Part shown: positions 19,549-29,800 of the stretch, one piece after another
How the letters are laid out: each line of letters starts with the position of its first letter
How positions within the stretch are numbered: the first letter of the stretch is position 1
Position numbers and translations under genes: made by a program
Source of the DNA: Aurantiochytrium sp. KH105
Lineage: Eukaryota; Sar; Bigyra; Thraustochytrida; Thraustochytriidae
Length of the DNA stretch: 64,000 nt
Assembly: GCA_003116975.1 (NCBI GenBank)
Contig: BGKB01000075.1
Span: 64,780 to 128,779, forward strand
Reading direction: 5' to 3'
The notes under the pieces: generated by a model
What the model was told of the DNA's origin: nothing
What the model saw: only the letters and a program-made list of their open reading frames with translations
Databases searched by the model: none

Positions 19549-21115
19549 ATCTGAACACGAGCATATGCCCTTCCTGTCGACCGAGCGAGGCTCGCGTCAC
19601 TTTCCTTGCTAGCGTTGATGAACAGATTGTGATAAAAAGATTTAATCTCTAATAACAAAACACGAGCCATTTGGACTCCTCAAGCGCATTGCGCTGGGCG
19701 CGCTTCACCTTCTTGATGGATCGTACCATAGTATTGCCACGACGTACGCTCGCGCGCGAAAACAGCGCTCCAAGTATGAGTTAACAACGAAAAGGTCCCG
19801 GATAAGACATGCCAAGCCATACACAGCCTTTTCACTCTTGCTGTGGAACAAAACCGTGCGCTTTTTGACATGTCGTCGCTGGCCACTCGTTCTTGCAGAA
19901 ATCCAATACGACCTCCGTAATCGATCACGACCAGGGGCGTCTCAATTACTTTTTATGGAACTCACCCCACGATTTTATTTTTCACTTTGTGCCGGTTCAA
20001 AGCCCTTGTTCCTCTCATATACCTTGAGAATGGAGACCAAATTATACCCTTATACGAATCTGGCATCAATCTAATATTTTCCGCAATCTGCTCAAGCAAG
20101 CGTTTGGGGAGTAAGGAGATAAATGGCACGGACAAAGCTGGCTCTTGCCAGAAGAAGAAAAACAGTCATGACATTTCCAAAGAGTACCCAGTAGCACAGG
20201 GATGGATCCAGCGATTCATTCGCGGGCGTTTCAGCCTTCCAAAAAACAAACAAAAAGAACAACAGAAAAGAATCCTGCGCGTTGAGTTCTTGCTTCTTCG
20301 AACACGATTCTGGCGACCAATTGTCATAAAGTAAAAGAGACAAATGATTTAGAATAGGCTTAAGCTGCTGCTTCTAGCCAGCGTCATCACCAAATGCGTA
20401 AAACTCACACACTCACATCTCCCTCCTCTTCTATTTTCGCCTTTTTTCGTGCCGCTCAGTGTTTTGCGTATAACTCAAAGTAGTATACACTACAGAGGAG
20501 AAGGCTTCTCATGGTATACTACTACAGTAATCACTAGAAATACTACTACACAAGTCATAATCAACCATGACCAAGTCGAGCAAGTGGATCGCATCTCGCA
20601 CTGCGCAGAATTCTCGGATGCAAGCAAACGAAGAAACCACACGCGCGAAGCAAGCTCAAGCGGAGCGTGCGCGCGGTCGCAGTAAGCGCGGGATCCTACA
20701 GAATCGCCGGGATTCACCGGCTCGCCCTCAAGGTGGCGTCGCAGAGTCGGCGGCAATTCGTGATAAAGAAAGCCCGCCAGCACCGCGCAGTGAAGAATGT
20801 CGTCCGCGCAGGCCTGTCCGACTGGTCGCGCGACATTAGGCCTACCTATTGGTGAAGCATCCAGTTCGCGCCGGCCTGCCAATCGAAGCTGACTCTGAAG
20901 CATCAGCGTCCGAAGCGCGCTCGAGGACCAAGAAGCACAAGACAAATTGTTATTGGCGCGAGTGGTGGAGAAGAGCTGCGACCGCGTTGAGAGCGCGTTG
21001 AGAGCGCCTCATATCTTCCTTGCGCGCACGCGCTTGCGAGCTTGCTTCCAAGCATACGAGATACAGAAACTAAACTTGTCGAGGCAAAGGAGCAGTTAGG
21101 GTCTTCGCCATCAAT
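19549..21115. other. Long intergenic region with a short basic ORF and an inverted repeat
   Basis: 1.57 kb. The first 900 bases are AT-richer and hold nothing I can support. At 20479-20523 there is a perfect 10-base inverted repeat (AGTAGTATAC / GTATACTACT). At 20567 an ATG (ATCAACCATGACC) opens a 90-codon Arg/Lys/Ala-rich frame to TAG at 20837. The same frame is open again to TGA near 21001. The composition is gene-like, but I recognise no family. Confidence 0.4.
20479..20523. promoter_or_regulatory. Perfect 10-bp inverted repeat, candidate promoter element
   Basis: Left arm AGTAGTATAC at 20479-20488 and right arm GTATACTACT at 20514-20523 are exact reverse complements separated by 25 bases. 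They lie 44 bases before the ATG at 20567 and about 0.6 kb upstream of the J-protein gene. Related TATACTA/GTAGTA sequence occurs near 38317 and 48019. Confidence 0.4.
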
Positions 21116-23965
21116 ATGAGTCACAATGCCGGCAGTACTTCGAGCCGCAAGCACGCTGCCCGAGGGCAGTCAACGAACAAGTGTCCCTACTCGAATGAAG
21201 ATGTGCACATCGTGCAGGAAGGCATGCAGAGCAAAAATTATTACGACATGCTTGGTATCTCGCGTTTCGCCTCGGAGGCTGATGTGACAAGGGCGTTCCG
21301 TAAAAGGGCGCTCAAACTCCATCCAGACAAAAATCGCGCCCCTGGTGCGGAAAACGCCTTCAAACTTATGAATAATGCCTACAACACTCTCAAAAGCGTC
21401 GTAAAGCGAGGACAGTACGACGATTCCATCAAATCTTCAACCAAGGCAGACGGCAAAAATCAGCAAGACACGCGCGGCGAGCCAACTTCCTATGCAGATA
21501 ACTCGAAAAGCAAGCCGCATGCCTCTACGGGGAACCCCAAAAGTAAACCGAGTGCCTCTTACCGCGGTTGCCGTGGAAGTCCATTTGGCTCTGCTGGAGA
21601 TCCCAATAATTCTGCTGGTCGACCGGAAAGCAAGACGGATTCCCCTCCCGTCGGCCGCAAGAATAGACCATATGGTTTTGCGGGAGACCCAAATGGGTCT
21701 TCAAGGGATCCGAGAGGTTCTACAGAAAGCTCCAATGGTTTCGCAGGTAGCCCGAAGGGCGAACCATCGGGCCCCAACAGTGGTCGCACGGGTAGACCTT
21801 ATGGTTTTGCTGGGGATCCTTTTGGGTTTGCTGGTGGATCGAATAGCGCTTCTGGTAAAGAGACTGGCTCTACTGGAGGCCCAAAGAGTACCTCCAGGGC
21901 CCCTCCCGGTAGACGCACGAGTAGACCGTATGGCTTTGCTGGGGATCCAAGTCGTTTTCCTGCTGGACCGAATAGCTCTTCCAATGGACCGGATGGCTTC
22001 CGTGGTAGCCCGAAGAGTCAGACGACTTCTCCTCCCGGCGGACGCACGAGTAGACCCTATGGTTTTGCTGGGGATCCTTTTGGGTTTGCTGGTGGATCGA
22101 ATAGCGCTTCTGGTAAAGAGACTGGCTCTACTGGAGGCCCAAAGAGTACCTCCAGGGCCCCTCCCGGTAGACCCACGAGTAGACCGTATGGCTTTGCTGG
22201 GGACTCAAATGGTTTCCCTGCTGGACCGAATAGCTCTTCCAATGGACCGCATGACTTCAGTGGTGACCCGAAGAGTCAGACGACTTCTCCTCCCGGCGGA
22301 TGCAGGAGCAGACCATATGGCTTTGCTGGAGATCCTTATGGGTTTGCTGGCGGATCGAAAAGATCTTCGTATAAAGCGAATGGCTCTACTGGTGGCCGAA
22401 GGAGCGAAAATAAGGCCCCTCCCGATAGCAATACAAGTGAACCTTATGGTTATGCTGGGGACTCAAATGGTTTCCCTGCTGGTTCGAGTAGCTCTTCCAA
22501 TGGACCGCATGACTTCAGTGGTGACCCAAAGAGTCAGACGACTTCTCCTCCCGGTGGACGCACGAGTAGACCGTATGGCTTTGCTTGGGATTCTTTTAGG
22601 TTTGCTGGTGGATCGAATAGCGCTTCTGGTAAAGAGACTGGCTCTACTGGAGGCCCAAAGAGTTTCTCCAGGGCCCCTCCCGGTAGACCCACGAGTAGAC
22701 CGTATGGCTTTGCTGGGGATCCAAATGACTTTGCGACAAGCTCAAGTGGCTCTACAAGAAGCTCCAAGAGTTTCGCGGGTAGCCCGAACGGCGAACCAAA
22801 GACCCCCAACAGTGGCAGCAGGAGCAGACCATATGGCTTTGCTGGGAACCCGAATGGTGTTGCTGGCGGATCGAAAAGATCTTCGTATAAAGCGAATGGC
22901 TCTACTGGTGGCCCAAAGAGCGAAAATAAGACCCCTCCCGATGGCCATACGAGTGGACCACATGGTTTTGCTGGCCATCCAAATGTTTCCACCGGAGAGC
23001 CGCGCGACTTTACCCGTGGTCCAGACGACTCGGCCGGTAACCCTAACAGGTCAAGACCTAGGTCTGGGCCTACCTGTAGCCCAAATAGCTCGGCTAGTGT
23101 ACACAGGAGCCGGCTCGGTATCTCCTCTGGGTTCAGAGCCTGGAAGGGTTTTCTTCCCCTGCTTCATATCATCCTCATAATATTTCTCGCGCGACCCATG
23201 CAGCTAAAAGGAACTGCATTTTCTTGTCGGCCCTCTCAACCCGAGCAACCGAGTAGAGCCACATTTTCTTCGCACGTCACTCCATCAAGGGAGCAAGAGG
23301 AGGAAAGAGTGTTCTCTCTTCAATCAGCATCGAAATTTCCACAGGAATTTCTGACGCAAGCATTTGATATCTACCTTGGCGTTCCCTATTACGTCTTCCA
23401 AACCTTCGCGCATGACCTCAGCGAAAGTCCAATATCCAGGCGCATAATTGAGCAAGATGTCCAAAAGGCCTTCGTTGCGGACCAAAGTCAAAAATGCGAC
23501 ACGGACAAGAAAATGCCCCGCAGGAATCGGAACGGTGGCAAACACCTCCCACAAAGCTGCATCGATCTTCAGATGTGCAAAGATTTTATTGCGCATCAAG
23601 AAAAGCTACAGGCTCAGTTTTCCTTGCAGAAGACTTCAAGATTCTATATCCTGCAGAAAACCCGTGAACCCGACGTCTACAAGCATATTGAGTGCTTTGT
23701 GCCGCTCGATGTGCACAAATCAATGAAAAAAAATCCGGAAACGCGCAAGAACATCGAACACCGCGTCCAACAGGTATTCGAACGAAATCTCGAGGAAATG
23801 TGCTTGGGCGACTCAAAGAAAAATATTCCAGCTGACCCAAGCAGCTGCGATCAGCTGCGAAAGGTTCGCAAGTTCATTGAAGAACAGCCAATGGAATTTT
23901 TCTTGCAGTCGACAGTCTTCGTCAGTTTGTCAATGGTGGGCAGCGCTTTTGCCTTGCTGTTATAA
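21116..23965 (+). CDS. DNAJB12-type ER membrane J-protein with large repeat insertion
   Basis: 949 residues. A J-domain (about 41-103; YYDMLGISRFASEADVTRAF, invariant HPD in KLHPDKNRAPGAE) would stimulate Hsp70 at the cytosolic face of the ER. Residues ~125-650 are a Gly/Ser/Pro/Thr-rich repeat array built on YGFAGDP units. A membrane segment follows (about 676-694, LLHIILIIFLARPMQL). After it comes a DUF1977-like region, the hallmark of DNAJB12/B14/HLJ1 relatives. This region is duplicated within the protein: FSLQSASKFPQEFL... and FSLQKTSRFYILQ... both lead to a Cys-containing L.KxxxFI end. A hydrophobic tail closes the protein. It is the tandem paralogue of the gene at 24917 but lacks that gene's N-terminal A-x-FLEKSQ segment. 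AATAAA lies 11 bases after the stop. The repeats probably arose by expansion. Confidence 0.9.
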   Translation: MSHNAGSTSSRKHAARGQSTNKCPYSNEDVHIVQEGMQSKNYYDMLGISRFASEADVTRAFRKRALKLHPDKNRAPGAENAFKLMNNAYNTLKSVVKRGQYDDSIKSSTKADGKNQQDTRGEPTSYADNSKSKPHASTGNPKSKPSASYRGCRGSPFGSAGDPNNSAGRPESKTDSPPVGRKNRPYGFAGDPNGSSRDPRGSTESSNGFAGSPKGEPSGPNSGRTGRPYGFAGDPFGFAGGSNSASGKETGSTGGPKSTSRAPPGRRTSRPYGFAGDPSRFPAGPNSSSNGPDGFRGSPKSQTTSPPGGRTSRPYGFAGDPFGFAGGSNSASGKETGSTGGPKSTSRAPPGRPTSRPYGFAGDSNGFPAGPNSSSNGPHDFSGDPKSQTTSPPGGCRSRPYGFAGDPYGFAGGSKRSSYKANGSTGGRRSENKAPPDSNTSEPYGYAGDSNGFPAGSSSSSNGPHDFSGDPKSQTTSPPGGRTSRPYGFAWDSFRFAGGSNSASGKETGSTGGPKSFSRAPPGRPTSRPYGFAGDPNDFATSSSGSTRSSKSFAGSPNGEPKTPNSGSRSRPYGFAGNPNGVAGGSKRSSYKANGSTGGPKSENKTPPDGHTSGPHGFAGHPNVSTGEPRDFTRGPDDSAGNPNRSRPRSGPTCSPNSSASVHRSRLGISSGFRAWKGFLPLLHIILIIFLARPMQLKGTAFSCRPSQPEQPSRATFSSHVTPSREQEEERVFSLQSASKFPQEFLTQAFDIYLGVPYYVFQTFAHDLSESPISRRIIEQDVQKAFVADQSQKCDTDKKMPRRNRNGGKHLPQSCIDLQMCKDFIAHQEKLQAQFSLQKTSRFYILQKTREPDVYKHIECFVPLDVHKSMKKNPETRKNIEHRVQQVFERNLEEMCLGDSKKNIPADPSSCDQLRKVRKFIEEQPMEFFLQSTVFVSLSMVGSAFALLL
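21650..23000 (+). repeat. Coding tandem repeats, ~129-nt units and a 258-nt higher-order period
   Basis: About 1.35 kb of tandem units, each around 43 codons and starting RPYGFAGDP. Alternating unit types give a 258-nt higher-order repeat: TAGACCTTATGG at 21793 recurs as TAGACCCTATGG at 22051 with near-identical following sequence. Later copies are more diverged. Long frames are also open in a second plus-strand frame and in several shorter minus-strand frames, a usual by-product of repeat expansion without stop codons. Confidence 0.85.
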
Positions 23966-24916
23966 TTGGACAGGCAATAAAGTCTTCAAGTCGGGATGGC
24001 GAACCTGGCGATTAAGAACATTTGCCTTCGATCTTTGGGGGAAGCATGTAGCGTGCCCCTTGAGGACTTTGAGGGTTCGCATATGAGTAAATACTTTCTC
24101 AACAACGGAACAGCATTTTTGTCTGTTCCCACGTGCATGAGGGCTGCTTGTTGTAGAACGTCAGCTTTTAGGTCTGCATGACCTGCATCTTTCACAACAA
24201 AGCAAGCGTCACCCTTCTTTTCTTGCGCCGGTGTGCGAGCGAGCGATCAATCAGTGTTCATTCATGCCCGCTCGTTACATTACTAGCCTCCCCGCGCACA
24301 TGGCGCCCAAAGTCGACTTGCCGGCGCCTTTCCCGCATTCGCGGGAGGTTCGCGCAAGTCGAACAAACGAGGCGGAAGAAGGAGAGGAGGAAAATGCGCA
24401 GCAGCGGCGCGCCATTCCGAAACAACCCAACAACCTGCTCGCGAGCGCTCGCGGCGCGCGAAAACAGCTTCCCGCGCGACGCAGCGAGGCGCGGCGAGGC
24501 GCGGCGCGGCGCGGCGCAGCGAGGCGAGGCGGCAGACCGGCCGCAGCCCGCTCCCCTCGCGCGGCGGGAGGCAGCGAGCAGGCCGCAGAGGCGCGGTGCC
24601 CGACGGCCTGCCGCACAAGGAAAGCAGATCGACCCGCGCCGACGCCGCGACCGAGGGTGACGTGGAGGGAGGGAGCGAGCGAGAGAAGGGAGGCGCCAGA
24701 GCCCGAAGCGCGGCAGGAAACCTGCGCGCGGACCCCGAGGCCGCGGCCGCGACGCGCGCGGAGCAGGAGCGGACCGCCCGAGAGCTCGAAAGCTGCAAAG
24801 GTCCCCGCCGTTTCGCTCGCTTCGAGGCGGTCGGGGAAGAGGAGCTCGCTCGAGCCTAGGTTGCTCAAGGATAAACCAAGCGAGCGAGCGAGCCAGCGGA
24901 CAAGTGGGCTGCCACC
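23966..24916. other. Intergenic region between tandem J-protein genes
   Basis: Begins with AATAAA at 23976. The middle has no recognisable gene. The 3' half is extremely GC-rich with GGCGC/GAGGC repeats around 24480-24535. It ends in GCTGCCACCATGATG, the start context of the next gene. Long frames here reflect GC content. Confidence 0.5.
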
Positions 24917-26122
24917 ATGATGAACCGCGACGAGGCGCTTCGCGCCCAGCAAATTGGGCAGAGGCACATGCAGCAAGGGAACTATGCCAAGGCCGTCAAG
25001 TTTCTGGAAAAGAGTCAGAGCATGTTCGACTCTGCGCAGACACGTGAGCTCTTGGCGAAAGCCAAACGCGGGCCCGAACCAGCCGCTGCCAATGCGACGG
25101 GCGCTCGACGACGGCCTGCTGCTGCAGCACCAGCATCGGCCAGTAGCACGGCAAGTCGTAAACCCGCTGTTACCGAGCCACCAAAGGACACACGTCCTTA
25201 CACGGCTGAACAGCTCCGCATCGTACAGGAAATCACGCGCTGCAAGGAGCTGTACGCGATGCTTGGCGTCTCGCGTGGTGCCTCGGCTGCCGAACTGAAA
25301 AAGGCATACCGCAAGAAGGCCGTCAAAGTCCACCCAGACAAGAACAGCGCCCCTGGCGCGGACGAAGCCTTTAAAAGCATAAACAGGGCCTTTAGCATCC
25401 TCAGCGACGACCAAAAGCGAGCCGAGTACGACCAGTACGGCGAAACCTCGGACAACCCAGCGCAGTACGCGAGGAGGTATCACCACGATGACTTTGACCC
25501 GACTGACATCTTTCGCGAGGTGTTTGGCGCACAATTTGGCGCGAGTATGGGCGGCCCCGGCGTCCGTATGTACAACTTTGGCCCCGGTGGCATGCATCGG
25601 CATGGCCCGCGGGGCGGACCAGGCGGCGGCCCTGCTGGTGGCAACAGCCTGATGCAGTTCTTGCCTCTACTGCTTCTCTTCCTCATGAGTTTTGTCACTC
25701 TACCCATGCAACAAGAGAGCGTGTTTTCGCTGCGTCCCACACAAAAATTTCCGCGGGTTCTTTCCACGCACGAATTTGATATTTACCCGGACATTTCCTT
25801 TTACGTCTCGCAAAGCACGGCGCGTGAATGGGCCAGGAACCCCACGCTGCGGCGCGAAACCGAGAAAGAAGTCCAAACCGCCTATGTCGCAGACCTGAGT
25901 CAAAAGTGCGACACGGATAAAAAGAAGTATCGTAGTAACCGCAACCGTGGCAATGGCGACCCCAAAAGCTGTATCGACCTTCAAAAGTGCGAGGAATTTG
26001 TTGCGCACCAGCGGAGCCTGCGGGCCCTCTTCTCCTTCCACCAGTCCTNAAATTGCGCCGAGCTTGAGCGTTACCGCGCATTCATCGCATCGTCTGCATC
26101 GCGGCGTCGCCCTTCTTCGTAA
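24917..26122 (+). CDS. DNAJB12: DNAJB12-like ER membrane J-protein; probable assembly gap near C-terminus
   Basis: 401 residues as read. The N-terminus [20 protein letters not shown] followed by KFLEKSQ matches the TPR-like start of DNAJB12. The J-domain (about 112-180) is canonical: [53 protein letters not shown] and a Gly/His-rich linker follow, then a membrane segment ([17 protein letters not shown]) and the DUF1977 region. Codon 26048-26050 is TNA. Sequence before the N aligns with the start of the second DUF1977 copy of the paralogue at 21116, while sequence after it ([12 protein letters not shown]) aligns with that copy's last part. About 68 residues in between are absent. The N is therefore probably a collapsed gap rather than one doubtful base, and the true protein is longer. 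N as A or G would instead read as a stop. Confidence 0.9.
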   Translation: MMNRDEALRAQQIGQRHMQQGNYAKAVKFLEKSQSMFDSAQTRELLAKAKRGPEPAAANATGARRRPAAAAPASASSTASRKPAVTEPPKDTRPYTAEQLRIVQEITRCKELYAMLGVSRGASAAELKKAYRKKAVKVHPDKNSAPGADEAFKSINRAFSILSDDQKRAEYDQYGETSDNPAQYARRYHHDDFDPTDIFREVFGAQFGASMGGPGVRMYNFGPGGMHRHGPRGGPGGGPAGGNSLMQFLPLLLLFLMSFVTLPMQQESVFSLRPTQKFPRVLSTHEFDIYPDISFYVSQSTAREWARNPTLRRETEKEVQTAYVADLSQKCDTDKKKYRSNRNRGNGDPKSCIDLQKCEEFVAHQRSLRALFSFHQSXNCAELERYRAFIASSASRRRPSS

Positions 26123-26883
26123 ACTTTAAAGAATTTTCTTTACTCGAAAGATCGCGAGCAAAGCTTGCAAACAAGTTCAATCTCGCCACACTGCGTGTGG
26201 AATTGACCTCACTTTTTGTCTACCCGCACCGCTCGAATAACGTGGGCCGTAAGCTGCGCGCGCACGCGCGCTCTCTCTCTCTCTCCCGCTCTTCCTCTTC
26301 TCCTTCTTCTTCCGTTTTCTTCTTCTATCGTAGGTCGCGCTCCGCTCGCGTGCGAACAGAGTACGAATCCATCCTCCCAGCCTCACCATAATCCCGGGAT
26401 TGCAAACTTAAGATCCGAGGGCCGGGTTCTCGCAGCCACAACACAGGCACGTCGGCGGCGGCGGCGTCGGCGGCGTTCAACGTCTTGCATCATCCATCAC
26501 CTAGGCCAAGCTAGGCCAGCCTTGGCCTAGCTAGACCTAACCAGGTGCTCCCGCGGCGTCCGGACGAAATCTGCGGTCTTTGCTGATGGACACTTGGCGA
26601 TGGAAATGTACGAGGCCCGGCAGGCCTAGCCTGAAGTGGATGATACAGCCTGAACTTCCCCTGCACTGGAAGGCGAGGACTAACCCGAGTCGCCCTTCTT
26701 CAATCTCACGTGGTGGTGGCTTGGCCTTCTGTTCATGGCGCACCACGAACTCGAAGAAAGAAGCCTAGGTCATCCCATCCAGCCTCCATCACCGCTCCTT
26801 TTCCCTTTCGCTGTTGGCCCAGAGGACGTACAGTAGCAGCGGCAGTTCCTCGCTGGGCGCGCGCGTGCAGGGCGCCGGGCGCC
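26123..26883. other. Intergenic/promoter region upstream of the adenylyl cyclase gene
   Basis: 760 bases. Contains a (CT)n-to-pyrimidine tract (26274-26330), CGG-type triplet repeats (26455-26475) and a cluster of CTAGGCC motifs (26501-26530). The reading frame of the downstream gene is open back to 26710. The ATG at 26884 (GCGCCATGG) is preferred, since the sequence before it has no domain and differs in composition. Confidence 0.45.
26501..26530. promoter_or_regulatory. CTAGGCC inverted-repeat cluster
   Basis: CTAGGCCAAG (26501-26510) and CTTGGCCTAG (26521-26530) are perfect reverse complements, and the 10-base spacer contains a third CTAGGCC. The 12-mer CCAAGCTAGGCC at 26507-26518 recurs exactly at 32382-32393 in front of the acyltransferase gene. 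Candidate transcription-factor site. Confidence 0.4.
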
Positions 26884-29800
26884 ATGGCGTCGCGCGCGTC
26901 GCGGGCCGCGGACGACCTGAGCGACCTGGAGGACCTCGTCGCGCGGCGCGAGAGCCTCGGGGGCGGCCGCGGCGGGCGGCTCCGCACGTACACCGAGGAT
27001 GCCGGCGGCGGCGGTGCCTCGACCCGGCGCGCGGGCGAGGAGGGCGCCGCGGGCGGCAGCGGCACCAGCCGCGAGGGCGGCTCGCGCGGCGGCGGAGAGA
27101 CGCCCCCGCGCGGCTACGCGGCTCTGCGCCGCGTGAGCGGCCGGAGGAGACGCGCGAAGGAACGCAGACGCAGCGACGGGGCCATGATTTCGGCCGCGCT
27201 CGCACAAGTCGCCACGAGCGTGCGCAGAGCTGCGACCCATTCGCGCGGAAGAAGCCACGGAAGCGACGTGTACCATACAAGACAAGGATCTCACGAGGAC
27301 GAGGCTACGAGCGCAGACCTTTATTGCTCCGATGAGGATCTCACGCATGATGGGTCATCCTCGTATCGCTATTCTGACGATGACGTCAATGATCGTACAG
27401 ACCATGACTTCATTCCTGACAGCGAAATATTCGTGAACAATGCTGGAGAGTCGAGCAACGGAGATGATGGTGGTGCATACGGGCTCGACGACGCCCTTGC
27501 CCCGCGGCAGACATCTTGCCGACGACACCGTGGACGCGCCTCCCGCCGCTCCTCTGGCCATGCTTCAACGTTTTCTTCTGGGTCGGTCCCATCTTTGCCT
27601 CGTCGCCGGGGCCAATTTGACGCCACAGAAAGCGTGTCATCTGCAGCAGCACGGCATTCTCGTGATGGAGGCTCCGCTGCCTCTGCATACTCGCACGCCT
27701 CAACGCCCACATCGCAACTATCATCTCGCGGCTCGCTGTCATCCCGACGCACGGCCCCATCGCGTAATCCGCTCGCATTGCTCGACTTTCTACCGACAAG
27801 CCTCGATATCTGGCACGGTAGCACACGGTCGCGCTCTCGCGCGCTTTCGGACACCAGTGAGGTAGATTCCGAGGCAAGAGACCTCAATCCGTACGCGCAG
27901 GAAATGCAGGGCGCAGCCATGTTCGTAGATATTTCCAACTTCTCCGCTTTGGGCGATAAATTGTGCGCTGACGATGTGCGCGGGCCTGAGCAGCTAGTCA
28001 AGTTTCTCAACGGATGGCTTGCCCTAGTCGTGCGTCTCGTGAACAAAGCTGGAGGTGATATTGTCAGTTTTGCTGGCGATGCCGTCATCGTGCTCTGGCC
28101 AGTCATGAGCGCTTCCTCCCCGGACACGGCGGGACCCGAGAGCTCTAGCCTCACGGTAGCTGTGCAAAGGGCTGTACAGAGTGCGCTTGACATCCAGACA
28201 ACTATTTTTTCGCGCACTTTCGAAGAAATCGATCTCGAGTGTGGCCTCAAAGTTGGCATTGGGGCTGGTCACGTTTCGCTGCTTCACGTTGGCGGCACGC
28301 GCCAATATCGTGTACGCAACTACACCGCCGTGGGAGCGGCCGTCAGACAGGCTTTCTGCGCTGAAAAGCTTGCTCGGCCAAAAGGAGATGTCATTTGCTC
28401 TGCGGCCGCCTTGCGATCGGGCATTGACAATTATTTCGCCTGGGATGACCTCGATGGCGGCGAATTCGCCCGTATCAAGGACCAAACTGTACGCATTCGC
28501 ATGCGCAAGCAGACTCGTCTGCAGCTCCCCCAACGTCGACGTCTCAGTCGTCCCGAGGTTCTTGCAACACTGGACCCGCGGCAGATTCGACGTGCGGCCC
28601 GGCTGTACTTGCCGCCCTCTCTCTTTGCGTACGATGAGCCACTGAGTCGCGTGTCTGCCAAGGATTGGATCAGCGAACTGCGCCAAGTGACAATTCTTTT
28701 CGTTCATCTTGGTTTCAAGGCGCAAGACTTTGACCAAGGGCTCTCGGACCGCCAGCTCGAGTGGCTCAACGAAGCAGTCTATGAGCTACAAGAGGCCATC
28801 ATGGATTATGAGGGTAGTCTGAACAAGCTCAACTTGGATGACAAAGGCCTCACTGCCATGGCTGTCTTTGGATTGGCGCCACTCGCTCACGAGAATGACG
28901 CGACGCGTGCTGTACTCACCGCGCTGCGCATCGTCAGCGTCCTCGAGGCCGAATTCCGTCTCAAACCGAGCATCGGCATTACCAGTAGCCTCTGCTACTG
29001 TGGCGTGGTAGGGCATACTGCAAGTAGGCGCGAATTTTCCGTCATTGGTGACGGTGTTAATCTCGCAGCGCGCCTCATGCAGTCTGCGAAAACAAACAGT
29101 CGCGTGCGAGTCCTCACCGACGCCGGAACACGCACGCTGGTCCGAGACGAAGTCGAATTTTCCACCAATGAGCGCGACATTCGTGTCAAGGGCAAAATGA
29201 AAAAGATCAGAGTTTACTCGCCCAGCCGAGCTGGTCGTATTAATGTCGTGTCTCGATGGTCTGCCATTAGTGTTCGCATCTCGACGACCGTGGCTAACTC
29301 GACGACGACGACGGGCGTAGGGCCTCCGCCGCGTCGAGTTCGTCGCGACCGTGGACAAGAAGATGCCGAGGACTCAGCGCCGTGGGACGACCCCTCGTCC
29401 GTAGGACATGGGCCGCCCGCTGCTTCGTGGCAGCAAGAGTGGAGGTCCCAAGTTGCTCGCTACGGCACCCGCGTCGTCGAGGACTTGCGTAGCCTCCGTA
29501 TTAAGCTCATTCATGCCGGCGCAGTCGACACAACGGGGGAAGATAGCTTGGGCGACTTTCTGTCGGAAAGCTCGCGCACCGCGCATGCCGTCATGGTCAT
29601 TACTGGGGAGATTGGCATGGGAAAGTCCCACATGCTCGCACGCATTCATCGCGCACGCACGAGCTCCCGCGGGGCGTCGAGCTGCTTGGTCCTAAGCACC
29701 GCCGGCAACCCATTCGAACGAGGCGCCCTTGTACGCAGATTTGCCATTTGGATCGACCTCATTCACCCAATGCTTGATGCCGCGGATAGACGCGGATGCA

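Noticed and set aside
19980-20010. GGTTCAAAGCCC resembling a tRNA T-loop
   Set aside because: No A-box or acceptor stem at the right distance.
20567-20855. Histone-like small basic gene
   Set aside because: Compared by eye with H2A, H2B, H3 and H4 in all three frames; no consistent match.
21492-23180. 562-codon ORF in another frame of the J-protein repeat region
   Set aside because: Stop-free repeats make several frames open; only the other frame carries J-domain, membrane segment and DUF1977.
24275-25603. 442-codon minus-strand ORF
   Set aside because: Covers a GC-rich leader and the antisense of a clear J-domain; no domain and Arg/Ala-rich composition.
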